DNA of 64,000 bases from Anaspis maculata (Eukaryota > Arthropoda > Insecta > Coleoptera > Scraptiidae): contig OX421966.1 in NCBI GenBank assembly GCA_949128115.1, positions 37,651,042 through 37,715,041 on the forward strand, in the 5' to 3' direction. Positions 11,370-23,000 of this stretch are shown here, piece by piece. The position numbers and the translations under genes are program-made. A model generated the notes under the pieces. The model was not told the origin of the DNA. It was given only the letters and a program-made list of their open reading frames with translations, and did not search any database. Position 1 is the first letter of the stretch. Each line of letters opens with the position of its first letter.

Positions 11370-13208
11370 GAGTTTAAACTCAGAAAATGGATGCTTGTTA
11401 TCTACTAACGGTAACCTCGAAGTGCAAGAAGAGCGGTATTGTTGGGAGGGGTAGACGGCCTACGATTGAGGTGCTTTGATATCCTAGGAAGTCATGGATC
11501 GTCACAAGAGTAGACTTCAATAGACCTGAATGGAACTTTGGGCGATTGTACTGAAAACGAGTGGCTAAATTTTGAGACTCACGAAAAGAATAATACTTGA
11601 ATGAAAATTACTGAAATCGCGCTTGTTAGAATCAAGGTTCGGACCTTTCCATAGAGTCGTAGTTATTGATGATAATCAGTTTAGAACAACGACCCCCCCC
11701 CCCCCCCTCCTCCTTGAAACTAGTAACGTTGTCCTGGAGTGCAACTGCAGTTATTCAAATCACCATATTGGTTGGATTATGGAGGAGAGTTACGAAAATC
11801 ATTATTATTGACGAGTGTTATGAGAAAAAATTTCACTTAAAGGAACGTTCGGTTTGTTCTCGCGGAACTAATGAATCTGTTGCAGCATTCCCTGGAGTTA
11901 ACAGAGGTATCCGGCTCGTGAAACCAAAGCCTGAAAAGAGCAAAACAGAAAGAATAGTCCAGATATAAGAGACGCAGCCTTTGAAAAGAGATTCATAGTA
12001 GTAGGAGCCCTGCACGTACCGGCCCACAAACATAGATTGTAGGGATCAAGGGTAAGAAAGGAGAAAAGAGAGAAAAGTTCTCACTCGCTCGCAAAATTCG
12101 CTAATTTTTTTTACAGTGTCTAAAAACTGGACCTAACCCTGACCATAACCTCTGACACTAACATAAATGTTGAATCTGATGAAGCCACGATAGGAAGTTT
12201 CAGCCACGCTACCGTCGCTACCCAAACAAAGTTTAAATGTTGGTCAAGGTGAAGAATCAGGCGTTCATCGGAGTATTGATGTGTGAAGACTTTGAAAAAA
12301 CTATTAGGGGGAACTCATCTCTAGGGAACAAGTTATAGGAAACTTAACTAAAGCTAGGTAGTTGAGGTAGGGTTAGGATAGGAACGAGTCATTTTTCAGC
12401 CATTCTGACATGCATTTAATTTTACAAATAATTTCTGTGTCTAATTGTGTTCAAACTAGAGGTTGAGTTGTTCTCAACACTCTCAAAAGCTCTATCCTCG
12501 AACTACAAGAAGGAAGCACAACAGGATAGTGGCCGGATACTGGATGATCACCTGCCAAGCAGTCCCAAAAGCGGGAGAAGTGATTTTATCCAAATAAGTG
12601 GAATACAATTACAGAATCAGAATAAGCACAAAAATACCTTATATTTTTCAACAGTAAAATAACATACTATTCGCAAGATAAGAGCGCTTTGCTTTGATTC
12701 TCATCCAAGTTTACATTGTGGCTACCTGCTGAAATAATGTATTAATGCAGGCTTCAGATTAGCAAGAGCAGCTGAAGTTTAAAATTAAAATTACCGCCGT
12801 GCAACAATTAGTACGGAAAATACCATCAAAACTACATGCAAACTGACAACGAGAAAGTTTGTGCGCCTTGCACTGGCCTAATTACACGGGGCAAATACAA
12901 AGCTTACAAGTTTTCATTTTGTAGCCAGCGCAAGCTGAACTAATAGGAAATAGTAGCAACAATTGAAGCCTGGTTTGAATATTTAGTTTCTAGAGGCAAA
13001 GTGTAAACTAACGAAACAAATAAATATACATTTATTTCCATTCTTCATATCCTTCTGATGGCCCATTATACAGAGTGATCCAACAAAAGCCCAACAAACA
13101 AGGTTTTCGGGCACTTAACAGTCGCATGTGGAACGGAGGGGGAAGGAGGGTCAGCTGCTAACCCCAGTGCGTATTCCCAGATGTACTTTTCTGCAAAGGT
13201 CAACATAT
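11370..13208. other. No gene recognised; poly-C tract
   Basis: A run of about 17 cytosines begins near 11692. No supported gene; short frames here have no recognisable motif. Confidence 0.45.
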
Positions 13209-14184
13209 TGTTACGTATTTCGCGTGCGGGTGCGAATATAATTGAGACGATCGTTTTAGAACACACGCTGTTTATTACTGCGTTCTACAATAAAAAACAC
13301 GTCAACATTTATTTACGCTTGGAATATATCGTAGGTACTTCGCTTCTATCCGCTTGCTGTCTCTTCCAATTCAATACTGCCTGTGAGCTGACGGTTGATG
13401 CCTCAAGCCGCATCCACATAGGATTAGTGCAGTGGCAACGGTATTGTAAAAAAGCTAAACTGTAGGTTTTTGCGTTGAGCGTCCACATAGACTTACGGTA
13501 AGAAACGAGTGGCAGTGGGAGTGCAGTTGGGATGGCAGAAGTTTGAGGTTTTCTGGCATTCCGAACTACTCTTGCCAATTTTCTTGCCATCGCCAATCAC
13601 AATTCACCATTCCGTTGCTAAGCTATTATTGCGGCGTGATGACTTGACTGATAATGCGAATCTGCCACTGTGAGATGCGAATGCCAAATTTCAGACGTTA
13701 CATCAAAGAGCCGTTTGACGGTTATTGCGTCAGGGTGGCAGCTGACGTCTCAAGTTGCTAGTTCCGCACTGATTCTATATGACCGCTCGTGATAAGATTG
13801 GTTTATTACCTACGCAGTCCCCCTGCAGTCCAACTGCACTAATCCTATGTGGATGCGGCTTCATATAGGTCCGACCAATTCATCTCGAATGTTCCATGCA
13901 TTCTCCAGCGGTATCCTCAGTGACCCGGCATACGATTTCTAGACGACTCTTGAATAATCACACATCATTCGCGTATAATTCTGCTGTGCTTCCGGAGCCG
14001 GCTTCGCCGCCAAATTGACAGATGTGTCCGGATCGAGCGTTGGAGTCTCTCTATTCAGTTTCACGTACACGAATGCTCTGGAATGCACAAGAAAGCTCCG
14101 CACTTGTTCACTGCGATCTAATGGATGGAAGAATCGAGAAAGATCGCGTGTTTACCAGCATGCACGGAATCGCCGCTCGTAACA
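13209..14184 (-). mobile_element. Solo LTR (minus), interrupted by another element
   Basis: On the minus strand it begins TGTTACGAGCGGCGAT and ends in CGTAACA-type sequence, giving TG..CA ends. ATAT flanks both sides (13205-13208 and 14185-14188), a 4-bp target duplication. Its ends and body match the intact solo LTR at 43087-43770: the first ~100 bp with ATCTTTCTCGATTCTTCCAT, the AATAAAC polyadenylation region, and the CAATTCAATACTGCC segment in reverse. It contains a 457-bp foldback element at 13405-13861 and has lost some other LTR sequence. A solo LTR of this kind arises by recombination between the LTRs of an inserted retrotransposon. Confidence 0.82.
13405..13861. mobile_element. Foldback element inside the LTR TATA region
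   Basis: Perfect or near-perfect 29-bp inverted repeats, AAGCCGCATCCACATAGGAT... at 13405-13433 and its complement at 13833-13861, bound 457 bp without a gene. Comparison with the intact LTR (43087-43770) shows that GATGCC|TTATATAAGG has become GATGCCTC, element, CATATAGG. The insertion therefore falls at the edge of the LTR TATA box. No clean target duplication is visible. Confidence 0.75.
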
Positions 14185-16278
14185 ATATTGAGGTAGTGAT
14201 TCTTCAATTTGTGTGAGAAAGAGAATCCACAGTAGCCACTGTCCGTTAGGCAGATAACTTATGAGCTGACTTCCTTTCACCGCTAACGAAATACAAATCT
14301 TTAAAAACTTGAAAAGTTGAATTTGAAAACGCATAATTTTGTTGAAGTTACATTTTTTCATCAAAATTCCACTGCTAAAACTATGAGCCAAAATACGAGT
14401 AGTACCGCATGATCAAAAATTTTCCTCCTCTAGGCAGGGTGTGGCCTGGCCAAAATCAGCCTCGTTTGCTTGTCAATGACCAGACCACAGACTGCCTGTG
14501 AAGTCGGAGAAAAGTTTTTCGTCATACGGTACCTTGTTACGTTCGAATCTTCGCACAAGCGAGATTTCGCCGCTGTGCGCCCACCAGCGGCCTTGGTGTC
14601 ATTCCTGGTGACATCTAAAGAATTTGGTACTGTCACCACCCGTTTCACGTGTGACGGTCCGTGTTCACTTTTTCAGTTGGGTTTTTGCCGGCGATAAGCG
14701 CGAGCCTATATAAGTGGTTTCGAGCGGAAGACTTGTTCTTTTCCATTGCCAAAGTCGTAATGATGGTGTCGCACGAGTATAAAACCAACGGGCTATTCCG
14801 GCTCGTTCCTCTAGGTTAAGAGTACTGCTTGTACTACGGAATGGCAAACAACGGTTAATTCGCTTTCTTATGGGGCCCGCCGCCCACCGGACTTTCCACG
14901 GCCCACAGGCACCGATGACACCATCACAATTTTCCACGGCTATCCGCTGATTATCGCCACGTCCCCTTGGACTCCGCCGCCGATGACACCATCGCAATCT
15001 CCCATTTTTAGCGGAAGCCGGGTGCGCCCTAGAGTTCGCCACACGGACCATGAGCTACACTCGCCACCAAAATACGCCGCCGGCTGCATCGTCCGCTACG
15101 AGTCAAGTTGAGTGGTTTATGTATTGTTGGCTAAAAAGCCGCCATCTCGACGCGGAGAGTAGGCTGGTGGACTCCGGCACCGACAGAGGTGAGAATCGCG
15201 AGCGCCACTCAAATGTCATGTTGACGGACTGTCAATGCTTTAACCTAGAAGACTGGAGCTGACACGTGACTTCTATTTTTGCTTGTTTTCATTGTATAAC
15301 TGATGAAAAATTGTTTTTCCCCGCTACTGAGAAGTGCCAGATGGCCGCATTGGTACCGTCCTTGTTATTATCCACCATTTTGTAATGATTGTGTTATGTA
15401 CTATGTACTGTGCTGATCTCGATTCTGTTGTTTAGCGCCAGGTCAACGGTGCCTCCGACGGATGGGATTGCCTTTACAGGCCTTCAGTTTCGTCGTTGCC
15501 AGAAGCTTCGTCAGGCCTGGGCACCCGTTACTGAATCAACGACAACTCTCCAGCTGAGCTAGCAAACCTCCGGGGACCATGTGCCGATGCCTGGGGACAT
15601 CCGTCAGGGAAGCCAGCGGCTTGGTGCAGCAGCAGGAGTGGGGGACGTCAGCATCAGACGTCGGCCACAGGGAAGTAATTTCCAGTTTTATTCTACTCTC
15701 TAGATAGCTAGAAGCCAAGTGGATCTGGAAAAGTGTTGCGTTTAAAGTAATGTTGATATTGCGGTGGTCTTACGCCCCGCTCCGTCTCAAGCTGGGAGGG
15801 CCGTCTGCTCTCTCAGACTAGCTTGTAGAAGGCCTTATGCCCGTACTGTTTGCGTTTTGAAACGGGAAGCTTCCCTTCTTGTGCCATGTACCTTGCCCAG
15901 CGGGCGTTGTTATATATTGTGTCCAAATCATTATTTTGACGACTGGTACAATGCACTTGTTTCGTTCACATGTTACTACCTCAAACTGAGCTCCAGTGAA
16001 TGCGGTTATTGCACGGAACGGACACACTCCGGTCCGCATGGATCAAAACGTTGAGTTTGATCGCGCAATAACCTATTGTAATAATTTCAACATTTTTAAC
16101 CCAAGATGTCAAACACCCTGTATAAGAGTCTACCTTAAGTCGAGACTAGAGACCACAGTAATTTGCGGAATACGGCACTCTGATTCGTTGATGGCGCTGT
16201 TTTGTGATCCTATACCTGCCTGCAATTTCGGTATCTATCCTCAAGGATCAGTTTTTCAGTCCTAGTTGACCCTTAATA
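14185..16278. other. No gene recognised; GC-rich with a TATA-like site
   Basis: 14500-15250 is unusually GC-rich for the window and contains CCTATATAAGTGG at about 14702, which could be a TATA box on the + strand. Downstream frames (minus 15051-14665, plus 15050-15262) carry no motif I recognise. Possibly an LTR or a promoter region, but no second LTR or initiator could be established. Confidence 0.35.
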
Positions 16279-16808
16279 GTAAGGGAGACGGAGGCGGTTT
16301 TGGTACCCCTATCGAGTTATGTGTAGAGACTATTATCTATGTATCGAGAAAATATGTGCAACCATGGAATGGAAATCCTGCCAGAAATACAATTGATTGA
16401 ATAATTCAAAAATTGTAGGATACAACCTTCAAAATTCCTGCTAACAAATGTCAGTCACATTGTTGATGGCACACAACAATCACCCTCTTGACGCGCCCCT
16501 GCCAGAGACTCATTTAGTTTTGCGTATGCGAAACGATAGTTGCTTAGCAGCACTATGTGAGTTCTAGCAGGCTCGCGTGAAGGGGTGCTTGTTGTGTGCC
16601 ATCAACACTGTGACTGACATTTTTTGAAAACAATTTTGAAGGTTGTATTCTACAATTTTCAAATTATTTGATTGATTGCATTTCTGGCAGGATATACTTA
16701 GGCAGGATTGCCATTCCAGGGTTGCACATATTTTCTCGATACATAGATGATAGTCTCAAAACATAACTCGATCGGGGTACCTACTGAACATGCGTCCGTC
16801 TCCCGGAC
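16279..16808. mobile_element. 530-bp foldback element with ~210-bp arms
   Basis: The left arm (16279-16495) and right arm (about 16580-16808) are reverse complements at high identity, starting GGGAGACGGA about five bases in. They share CGAGTTATGT, TATCGAGAAAATATGTGCAACC and GTTGATGGCACACAACAA. TA flanks both ends (16277-16278, 16809-16810). The loop is about 80 bp. No coding frame. Confidence 0.75.
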
Positions 16809-18155
16809 TACAGATGGGGCTTTGTTGCGATGTAAACCATTCAACTGTTTGCAACAATCAAATCCACTACAACAGAACTAAGTTAAGAGTTAACTACCCT
16901 AGACTGCAAAGCCGACACCAAGGGCAAGTTTCAGCCTCGTCTGGGTCACCTGACCTTTAAACCTAGATTTGTTACTAGGAGTACTTACAAATGTTGCAAC
17001 AATCAAATTTCAGTACAACAAAATCAAGTATACAGAATTAACCCGAGACTGAAAAACTGGCCCTAAAGCTCTGATTTATAAAGCTGGTTAAACCAACTGT
17101 TCGGTTTAGTTTTTATCTCGAAGCCGTATTCGCTGTGATGGAAATTAATTGTTGCGATTATCGTAAACGTTTGTAGATCATCTCCAACACTATATAATTA
17201 ATTAAATAGTTAAGATAATTAATTGCGTCCCACTTTTGGAAACGCATTTATCCGAATAATGAATTATTTATCGTAAGTGGTGGAAGTTTAAGGGAGAGGG
17301 CCAGGTGTGGCGCGCTTAATTCGATTCGTCGCTCTGCCTGCCTGCCAGGCCCGATGGGAGAGTCGCAGCAGTCGTCGTCGTCGGGAGTTGTGTGTGTATT
17401 TTGGCCTTTATTCGTGTCGTTGCGATTAAACTCATCTTGAAGGATGAACAACGACAAGGGGAAATGAATAACTCTGAGCTGGATTAATTGTTCATATTAT
17501 TCATACATTAAGCCGTTTCGTCCGTGCACCGGTAATTCCACCCAGCGCCAGCAGCACCAGCCGCCATCAACCCCATCCCCCGTCCCACCTTTCCCATCCT
17601 CCGGGCCATCATCTCTGCGTATACAAGCTAAAAGTTAAGCTGCTTACGTTTCACAGCACCGAGTGGAACGGCGGTGGTGGCGCGAAAAAACCGCCCCTCG
17701 TATAATTTGCGATGAAATATGGACGTTGTTGTGTGTCACCGGAAATTTTTGCGATTTGCTCGAGCACCAGAGCCGGGCCCGGCCGCCGACGGATGATGGC
17801 GGTGATCTTTGATGATATCTGAAATTGGCGGTGCTTGCGGAGACGTTGTCAACCAGGCGATTCATCAACTCTGTGTGGGACATGGGTGCCCATTTTTTTT
17901 ATTCCAAAGTTTGAAGAACCTACCTTTCAACCAATCAGTCCTCGTCGGCCTGTTGTGAAATGCTGGATAGGTACACATCAGTTTGAAGCGAATAGAATTC
18001 CAATTTTTATTTGAATTCAATGGTTTTGATTTTGCGTCAATGATTCGTTTTAATGGTTTAATTCACACGCAAGTGGATTTTATTTTAAACTGGATGTTAG
18101 TGAGTTACCTATTAATACCTTGCTTCCTACACTTTTAAAATAAGCGATACTACTT
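16809..18155. other. No gene recognised
   Basis: A diverged direct repeat of roughly 150 bp (GTTTGCAACAATCAAAT near 16850 and GTTGCAACAATCAAATTT near 16993) is visible. 17530-17880 is GC-richer but has no recognisable coding frame. Confidence 0.45.
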
Positions 18156-18285
18156 GGGTAGTATTAATAAAAAATAAGCATAAGCATTTGCTTAGACCTT
18201 CGAGGAGTTGCCAAGCAAACTTTCCCTGACAACGCCTGTAGGATCCAAGCAAATGCTCATGCTTACTTTTTAATTTATACTACCC
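18156..18285. mobile_element. MITE, GGGTAG family, copy 2
   Basis: A 130-bp copy of the element at 1243-1374, in the same orientation. It has intact GGGTAGTATTAATAAAAAA and complementary ends, and a 3-bp direct repeat CTT (18153-18155 and 18286-18288). Different 3-bp duplications in the two copies (AAT and CTT) show 3-bp staggered insertion without a TWA preference. Confidence 0.85.
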
Positions 18286-19098
18286 CTTGACGTACGTGTT
18301 GCTGGAACCTTCCCGTGCCGATTTAGATAATAGGTGAAATGCAGATAGATAGTTCAGGCGCCATGATTATACAAGGTGAAACACCTACAAGAAAAGTGGA
18401 AAGTTGGTACTGTGAGATACCCCCTTCCCTACATTAAATTGATTAAGCTGTGATACGTCTAGTGACCCTGAGTCATGTTTTGTTGTGCCGTAGATTTTTA
18501 TTCACCTTTAACTAAGTCATTTAAATCAATAAATCTTGTTATAAGGATGTAATTTCTTGATGAACAATAAATTATAATAATAATAATAAATCAATTACAC
18601 CTACCTTGAATCCCCGTCGTACTAATACCTCGAGCATACTATAGTAACCTCACGTTCTTTGAAAGAGGATGATTTGAATAAATATTGAAAAATAAACGAA
18701 GTCATCTAACCACACCTCATCTTTATAACAAATTAATCAGTCATCGCCAATTTAATTAAGTTCGTCTCAATTATTCATTCCATAATTTCCAGACGTGCTG
18801 ACATCAGCTAGCGTTAGGAATTGGTTATTTCAGTTCACATTCGGTTTCTGAAAGAAAAGTACATCCTAATTACGTGCGCAATCCTACGACGAATTCGTTC
18901 AACCCTTTCAAGTTAATTCCATTCTCATTTCTCCTGATTTGCCGAACTATTGATGAACCCATTCCCTAATGCACTTGAGTTTCAATTCCCTGCTTGAATA
19001 ATTAGTACTTCGTCGAATTTTAATTTCAACCCTTTCTCCCTTCTTGCTCATTTTTCATTTTGTACCAAGAGAAACTTCGATTATTTAATTGTACTTAG
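18286..19098. other. No gene recognised; possibly intron
   Basis: AT-rich sequence with T/C-rich stretches that runs into a splice-acceptor-like site at 19097-19098. Consistent with an intron preceding the putative exon at 19099. Confidence 0.4.
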
Positions 19099-19296
19099 AG
19101 ACGTTTGGTCACCAGCAAGACGTACAGCACAGTGATCCAAAGAAGTATCTAATAACGAGTCCCGCCCAAGCTGAGAGCTACGACAAACAGCGATACACCC
19201 ATGAAGAAAAGCCCATTTTGTTCGATGGAAGGAAAATAGAAGTACCACTCAAGGAAATTAGGAAACTCCGAAGGAAACCGCAAACTTTCCAATATC
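19099..19296 (+). CDS. Putative internal exon of an unidentified host protein
   Basis: An open, stop-free block of 198 bp is bounded by an acceptor-like TTGTACTTAG and a donor-like GTAAGG. The reading frame enters and leaves in the same phase (one base into a codon), as expected for a symmetrical exon. The translation is hydrophilic and well behaved, with GHQQDVQHSDPKKYLITSP, then HEEKPILFDGRKIEV and KEIRKLRRKPQTFQY. Codon use is balanced and there is no transposon motif. I do not recognise the protein. No partner exon was found elsewhere in the window, consistent with very large introns filled by transposons. A retroelement leader is the alternative, since a non-LTR element begins within about 150 bp. 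Confidence 0.5.
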
Positions 19297-19439
19297 GTAA
19301 GGGCGAAATTCCTTTGATCATCGTTATCTTCTTTTTGCCGTAGATTGAAGAAACCACAGATAAGAGCGTTTTTCGCTTATTCCTGAATAAATGGGTGATC
19401 CATTTGTTCAGGGAATATCACGAGAAAAATAAGCACACA

Positions 19440-20691
19440 ATGACTACTCCTGACTACAGGAGTGTCGATGCAAAAATGACTACCGAACAGGAACCAAACT
19501 TGGAAAAAACAACAGTTACCTATGCAAACGCAGCCAAAAACAAACCACAAATAAGTTTCCCAACCAAAGAGCAAGCCATCATCATGAATGTACACGATGA
19601 ATTAAAACGAAACGACTACGTTTTGTCCCTTGGAAAAATTGTAGGACCGAAAAATATTCTGTTCGCTTCTAGAATATCTAACAACAGATTCTGTGTTTAT
19701 CTATCAAGCACTAAAATTGTTGACGACCTTTTGACCAAGCACACAGCAATAAAAATGAACAATATTGAAATTGGAATCAGGAGATTGATCACACCGGCAA
19801 AGCGAATAATTATTTCTAATGTATGCCCTTCTATTCCACACGAAGAGATAGAAATTGCACTGAAGGCTTCAGGAATCATACCAGTGTCACCTGTGACTTT
19901 TCTGAGAGCTGGAATACAAGAAGAAGAGGACAACCACATATTCAGTTTTAGAAGACAAGTCTACATGGCCCCACCAGCAGGAGATAATTTCGTGTTGCCA
20001 TCTTCCTTGGTTATACGTCATGATAATACAGACTACAGAATTTTCGTATTCTTAGACGAAATTTCCTGTTTTTTTATGTGGCCGGATAGGACATATTTCC
20101 TCAAATTGTACAACACAAAACACCAGTACACCACAGTCAGTTGACGCAGAAGAAACAACTTCGAATAATAAAAACAAACGACCATTACCCGAAAGTCTGG
20201 ACTCGCCCCCGGCAGAAGAACTAGCAGCAACACAAGATCCATTCTTAAGCACAAGTGAAGAAGAAAAATCACCTTTCATCAAACCCGACACCAAAAAATA
20301 TAAAAAATCAGTCTCCATTGAAAACATAAACTTGGACCTAGAACTTGAACCAGTACGAAAGTAAATCGAAGAGGATCGGAAAACAGCCAAGAAGTATCCC
20401 GTAACATATGAAAATCTAAAAAGTTTCCTAGAAAATACGAAAAGAAATAAAGATCCCTATGGAGAAGTGAGACAATACACAAAAGATGTACATTCTCTTC
20501 TCAAGATGATGTACGATATCTACCCACTTCTGCAGTCAAGACCTATGAAATGAAGATTTACACGTTTAAGCAAAAAAATCAGAAACCAAATGAGAGCTGA
20601 GCAAGAGGAGGTATCAAGTATAGCTAGCTTTGCTTCAAACACAACAGATGATAAACTTGATAACACACAATCAGACCAAGAAATGTACTAA
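19440..20691 (+). pseudogene. ORF1 of a non-LTR retrotransposon (broken)
   Basis: ORF1 proteins of this class bind element RNA and accompany it during target-primed reverse transcription. The start is taken at the ATG at 19440 (MTTPDYRSV...). The first ~210 residues are a low-complexity N-terminus and a globular region with TPAKRIIISNVCPSIPHEE, like the RNA-binding fold of Jockey/R1-type ORF1. A CX2CX4HX4C zinc knuckle (CFF, then CGRIGHISSNC) is split by a one-base gain in the T-run at 20070-20076. After the shift the frame continues with an in-frame TAA (20362) and TGA (20551) before the terminal TAA at 20689-20691. ORF2 starts four bases later in the same frame. Confidence 0.8.
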
Positions 20692-20694
20692 AAA

Positions 20695-22772
20695 ATGTTT
20701 TTTATAACACAATGGAACACCTGCGGATTTTTTCCGCGATTAGAAAGAATAAAACTGTTGTTGAATAAATTTTCTTCTGATGTACTGTGTATCCAAGAAA
20801 CAAATTTCAAGAGCACTCATACACCCAAACTTAAAGGATACAACCTTTCCTGCAAAAATAGAGACAACAGAAATAGGGCGAGTGGAGGCGTGGCGATTTT
20901 CGTTAAAGATAAATTCCATTACCAAGAAGTTTAGCTCAACACCGATATAGAAGCAGTAGCAGTCACCATTTGGAAGCCAGAACAACTAACGATCTGCAAC
21001 ATATATTCACCTCCAGACTATCTTCTAGCAAGACGCGAACTAAACGACTTAATCGAACAGATTCTTTCACCCTTCATCCTCCTGGGAGATTTCAATGCAC
21101 ATAACCAGATATGGGGGTCAGCAAAAGAAAACAACACCGGAAAAATTATAGAAGACATCCTGAATTCATCAAATTTGGTTTTATTGAATACAGGCTCATC
21201 TACACACTGCAATATTGCCACCGGAACTCTCTCCAGTATAGACTTAAGTTTAGCGGACCCAAGAACAGCGCCACTACTAGATTGGGAAGTATATGAAGAC
21301 TTGAGTGACAGCGATCACTTTCCTATAAATATTTCATTCAGACATAATGACACAATGCACGAAACAAAGTGCGCAAGTAACTATGCGGCAAGGTGGAACG
21401 TGAAAAATGGAAATTGGGAAAACTACAAACTAGAAGTCGAAAAGAACATGAACACGTTGCTAGATAGTCAAAGTGTGAACGAATTTACACAAAAATACAC
21501 CAACATTTTGATCGAGGCCGCAAACAAACACATAGGAAGAACAAGATCAAATTTTTCAAAGCGCTGCGTACCATGGTGGAATGAAGAATGCAAAACAGCC
21601 ATAAAAGATAGCAAAAAAGCCTTAAACCGCTGGAGGAAGCACAATACACTAGAAAATTTTATTGAATACAAAAAGCTGAGAGCTAAAACAAGACGAGTCA
21701 TAAAACAAAGTAAGTAAAACTCCTGGAAAGACTTTGTCTCCTCCATCAATACACAAACACCTACAAATCAAATCTGGGACAAAAGAAGAAGAATAAAAGG
21801 AGCAACTACGGCGTCATTTAACATCACAGGTCTTGAAAACGAAGATGGAAACCTAAAAACATCCAGTCAGAGCATCGCAAATATCCTGGCAAAATCATTC
21901 TACAGACACTCCAGTGATTCAAACTATGAACCTTCCTTTCTAACTATGAAAAAGAAGCAAGAAGAAACACCAATAAAAAGCACCGAAACACCAAGAAGCA
22001 GTCAACTGAATCTTCCCATTACCATAACAGAGCTGGACAAGGCCTTACAAAAATGTCGAAACACTGCACCAGGACCAGATAGCATACCATTTATATTTTT
22101 GAAAAATCTACCAAAGAAGGCGATGGAAAAACTGGTGGAACTTTACAACAAGATATGGATAACTCAAGTCTTCCCAAGTTCATGGAGAGAATCAGTTATC
22201 ATCCCCATATATAAAGCAGGAAAACTGAAAACCGATCCAGCCAGCTACCGTCCTACTTCATTGACCTGTACGATGTGCAAGTTATTCGAAAAAATAGTGA
22301 ATAGGAGGCTTTTATGGTATTTAGAAAAAAATAACCTTTTATCTGAAATCCAAAATGGATTCAGACCAGGACGATCTACGTTGGATAGTTTACTAATCTT
22401 CCAAAAAGAAATATGCAGGCCTACGCAAACAACCAAGAACTTGTAGCTGTATTTTTTGATATTGAAAAGGCCTTTGACACAACGTGGAAACATAAGATAC
22501 TGATAAGTCTGAGCCGATGGTGTGTAGGAGGTAATATCTTCAAATTCATCGAGAACTTCTTGAAAGACCGCACATTCAAAGTAAGAGTGAATGGGCTAAC
22601 GTCAGAAACTTACCCACTAGAGAATGGAGTACCCCAGGGTTCAGTTCTAAGTACAACACTTTTTATAATAGCGATCAACGAACTACATTCAAGAATAAGA
22701 GCCCCGGTGCGTGCTTCACTATACGCGGACGATCTAGTAGTTTTTACAAGACCAACAAGAGGAAGTTGTTGG
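20695..22772 (+). pseudogene. ORF2 (endonuclease plus reverse transcriptase), non-LTR, truncated
   Basis: From the ATG at 20695 the AP-like endonuclease is recognisable: QWNTCGF, CIQETNFK, GDFNAHNQIWGS near 21090, SSIDLSL and SDHFPI near 21310. RT follows: RNTAPGPDSIPF near 22070, YRPTSLTCTMCKLFEK, NGFRPGRSTLDS, FFDIEKAFDTTW, GVPQGSVLS, and YADD at 22722-22733. TAG (20932) and TAA (21715) interrupt the frame, and a one-base change near 22415 shifts it between NGFRPGR and FDIEKAF. The coding sequence ends about 40 bp after YADD, where an LTR-like sequence (TGTTGGTAGGATCC, 22767) begins, so RT thumb and 3' end are missing. Likely truncated by a later insertion or rearrangement. Confidence 0.9.
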
Positions 22773-23000
22773 TAGGATCCTGAAAAATACCCACATCAAA
22801 CATCTGACAGTTGTTTTCATTTGTTTTTATTGTTTTATTATTGTATTGAGTAACAAAACATTAAAACATTGAGAACAATACAACAAAATATGTCAAACTG
22901 TCAGTCAAAGGAAAAGAGAGGGTGACGAATGTGGAAAAATTGGCACACAGGGGAAGAATTCGTCAAAGAAACCCCCGAGTATTGCCCGAAGAAGTGAACT
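22767..23000 (+). mobile_element. LTR-like fragment A
   Basis: Starts TGTTGGTAGGATCCTGAAAA, matching in reverse the end of the sequence at 25089-25479. After about 95 bp it switches to a block (22860-23000) that is the reverse complement of 25640-25790 (AATTCGTCAAAGAAAC, GTATTGCCCGAAGAAG). The junction suggests an inversion or template switch within one repeat family. Confidence 0.6.

Noticed and set aside
14533..15300. Possible LTR starting TGTTACGTTCG with a TATA-like CCTATATAAG
   Set aside because: No matching LTR end, duplication or second copy; the TATA match alone is not enough.
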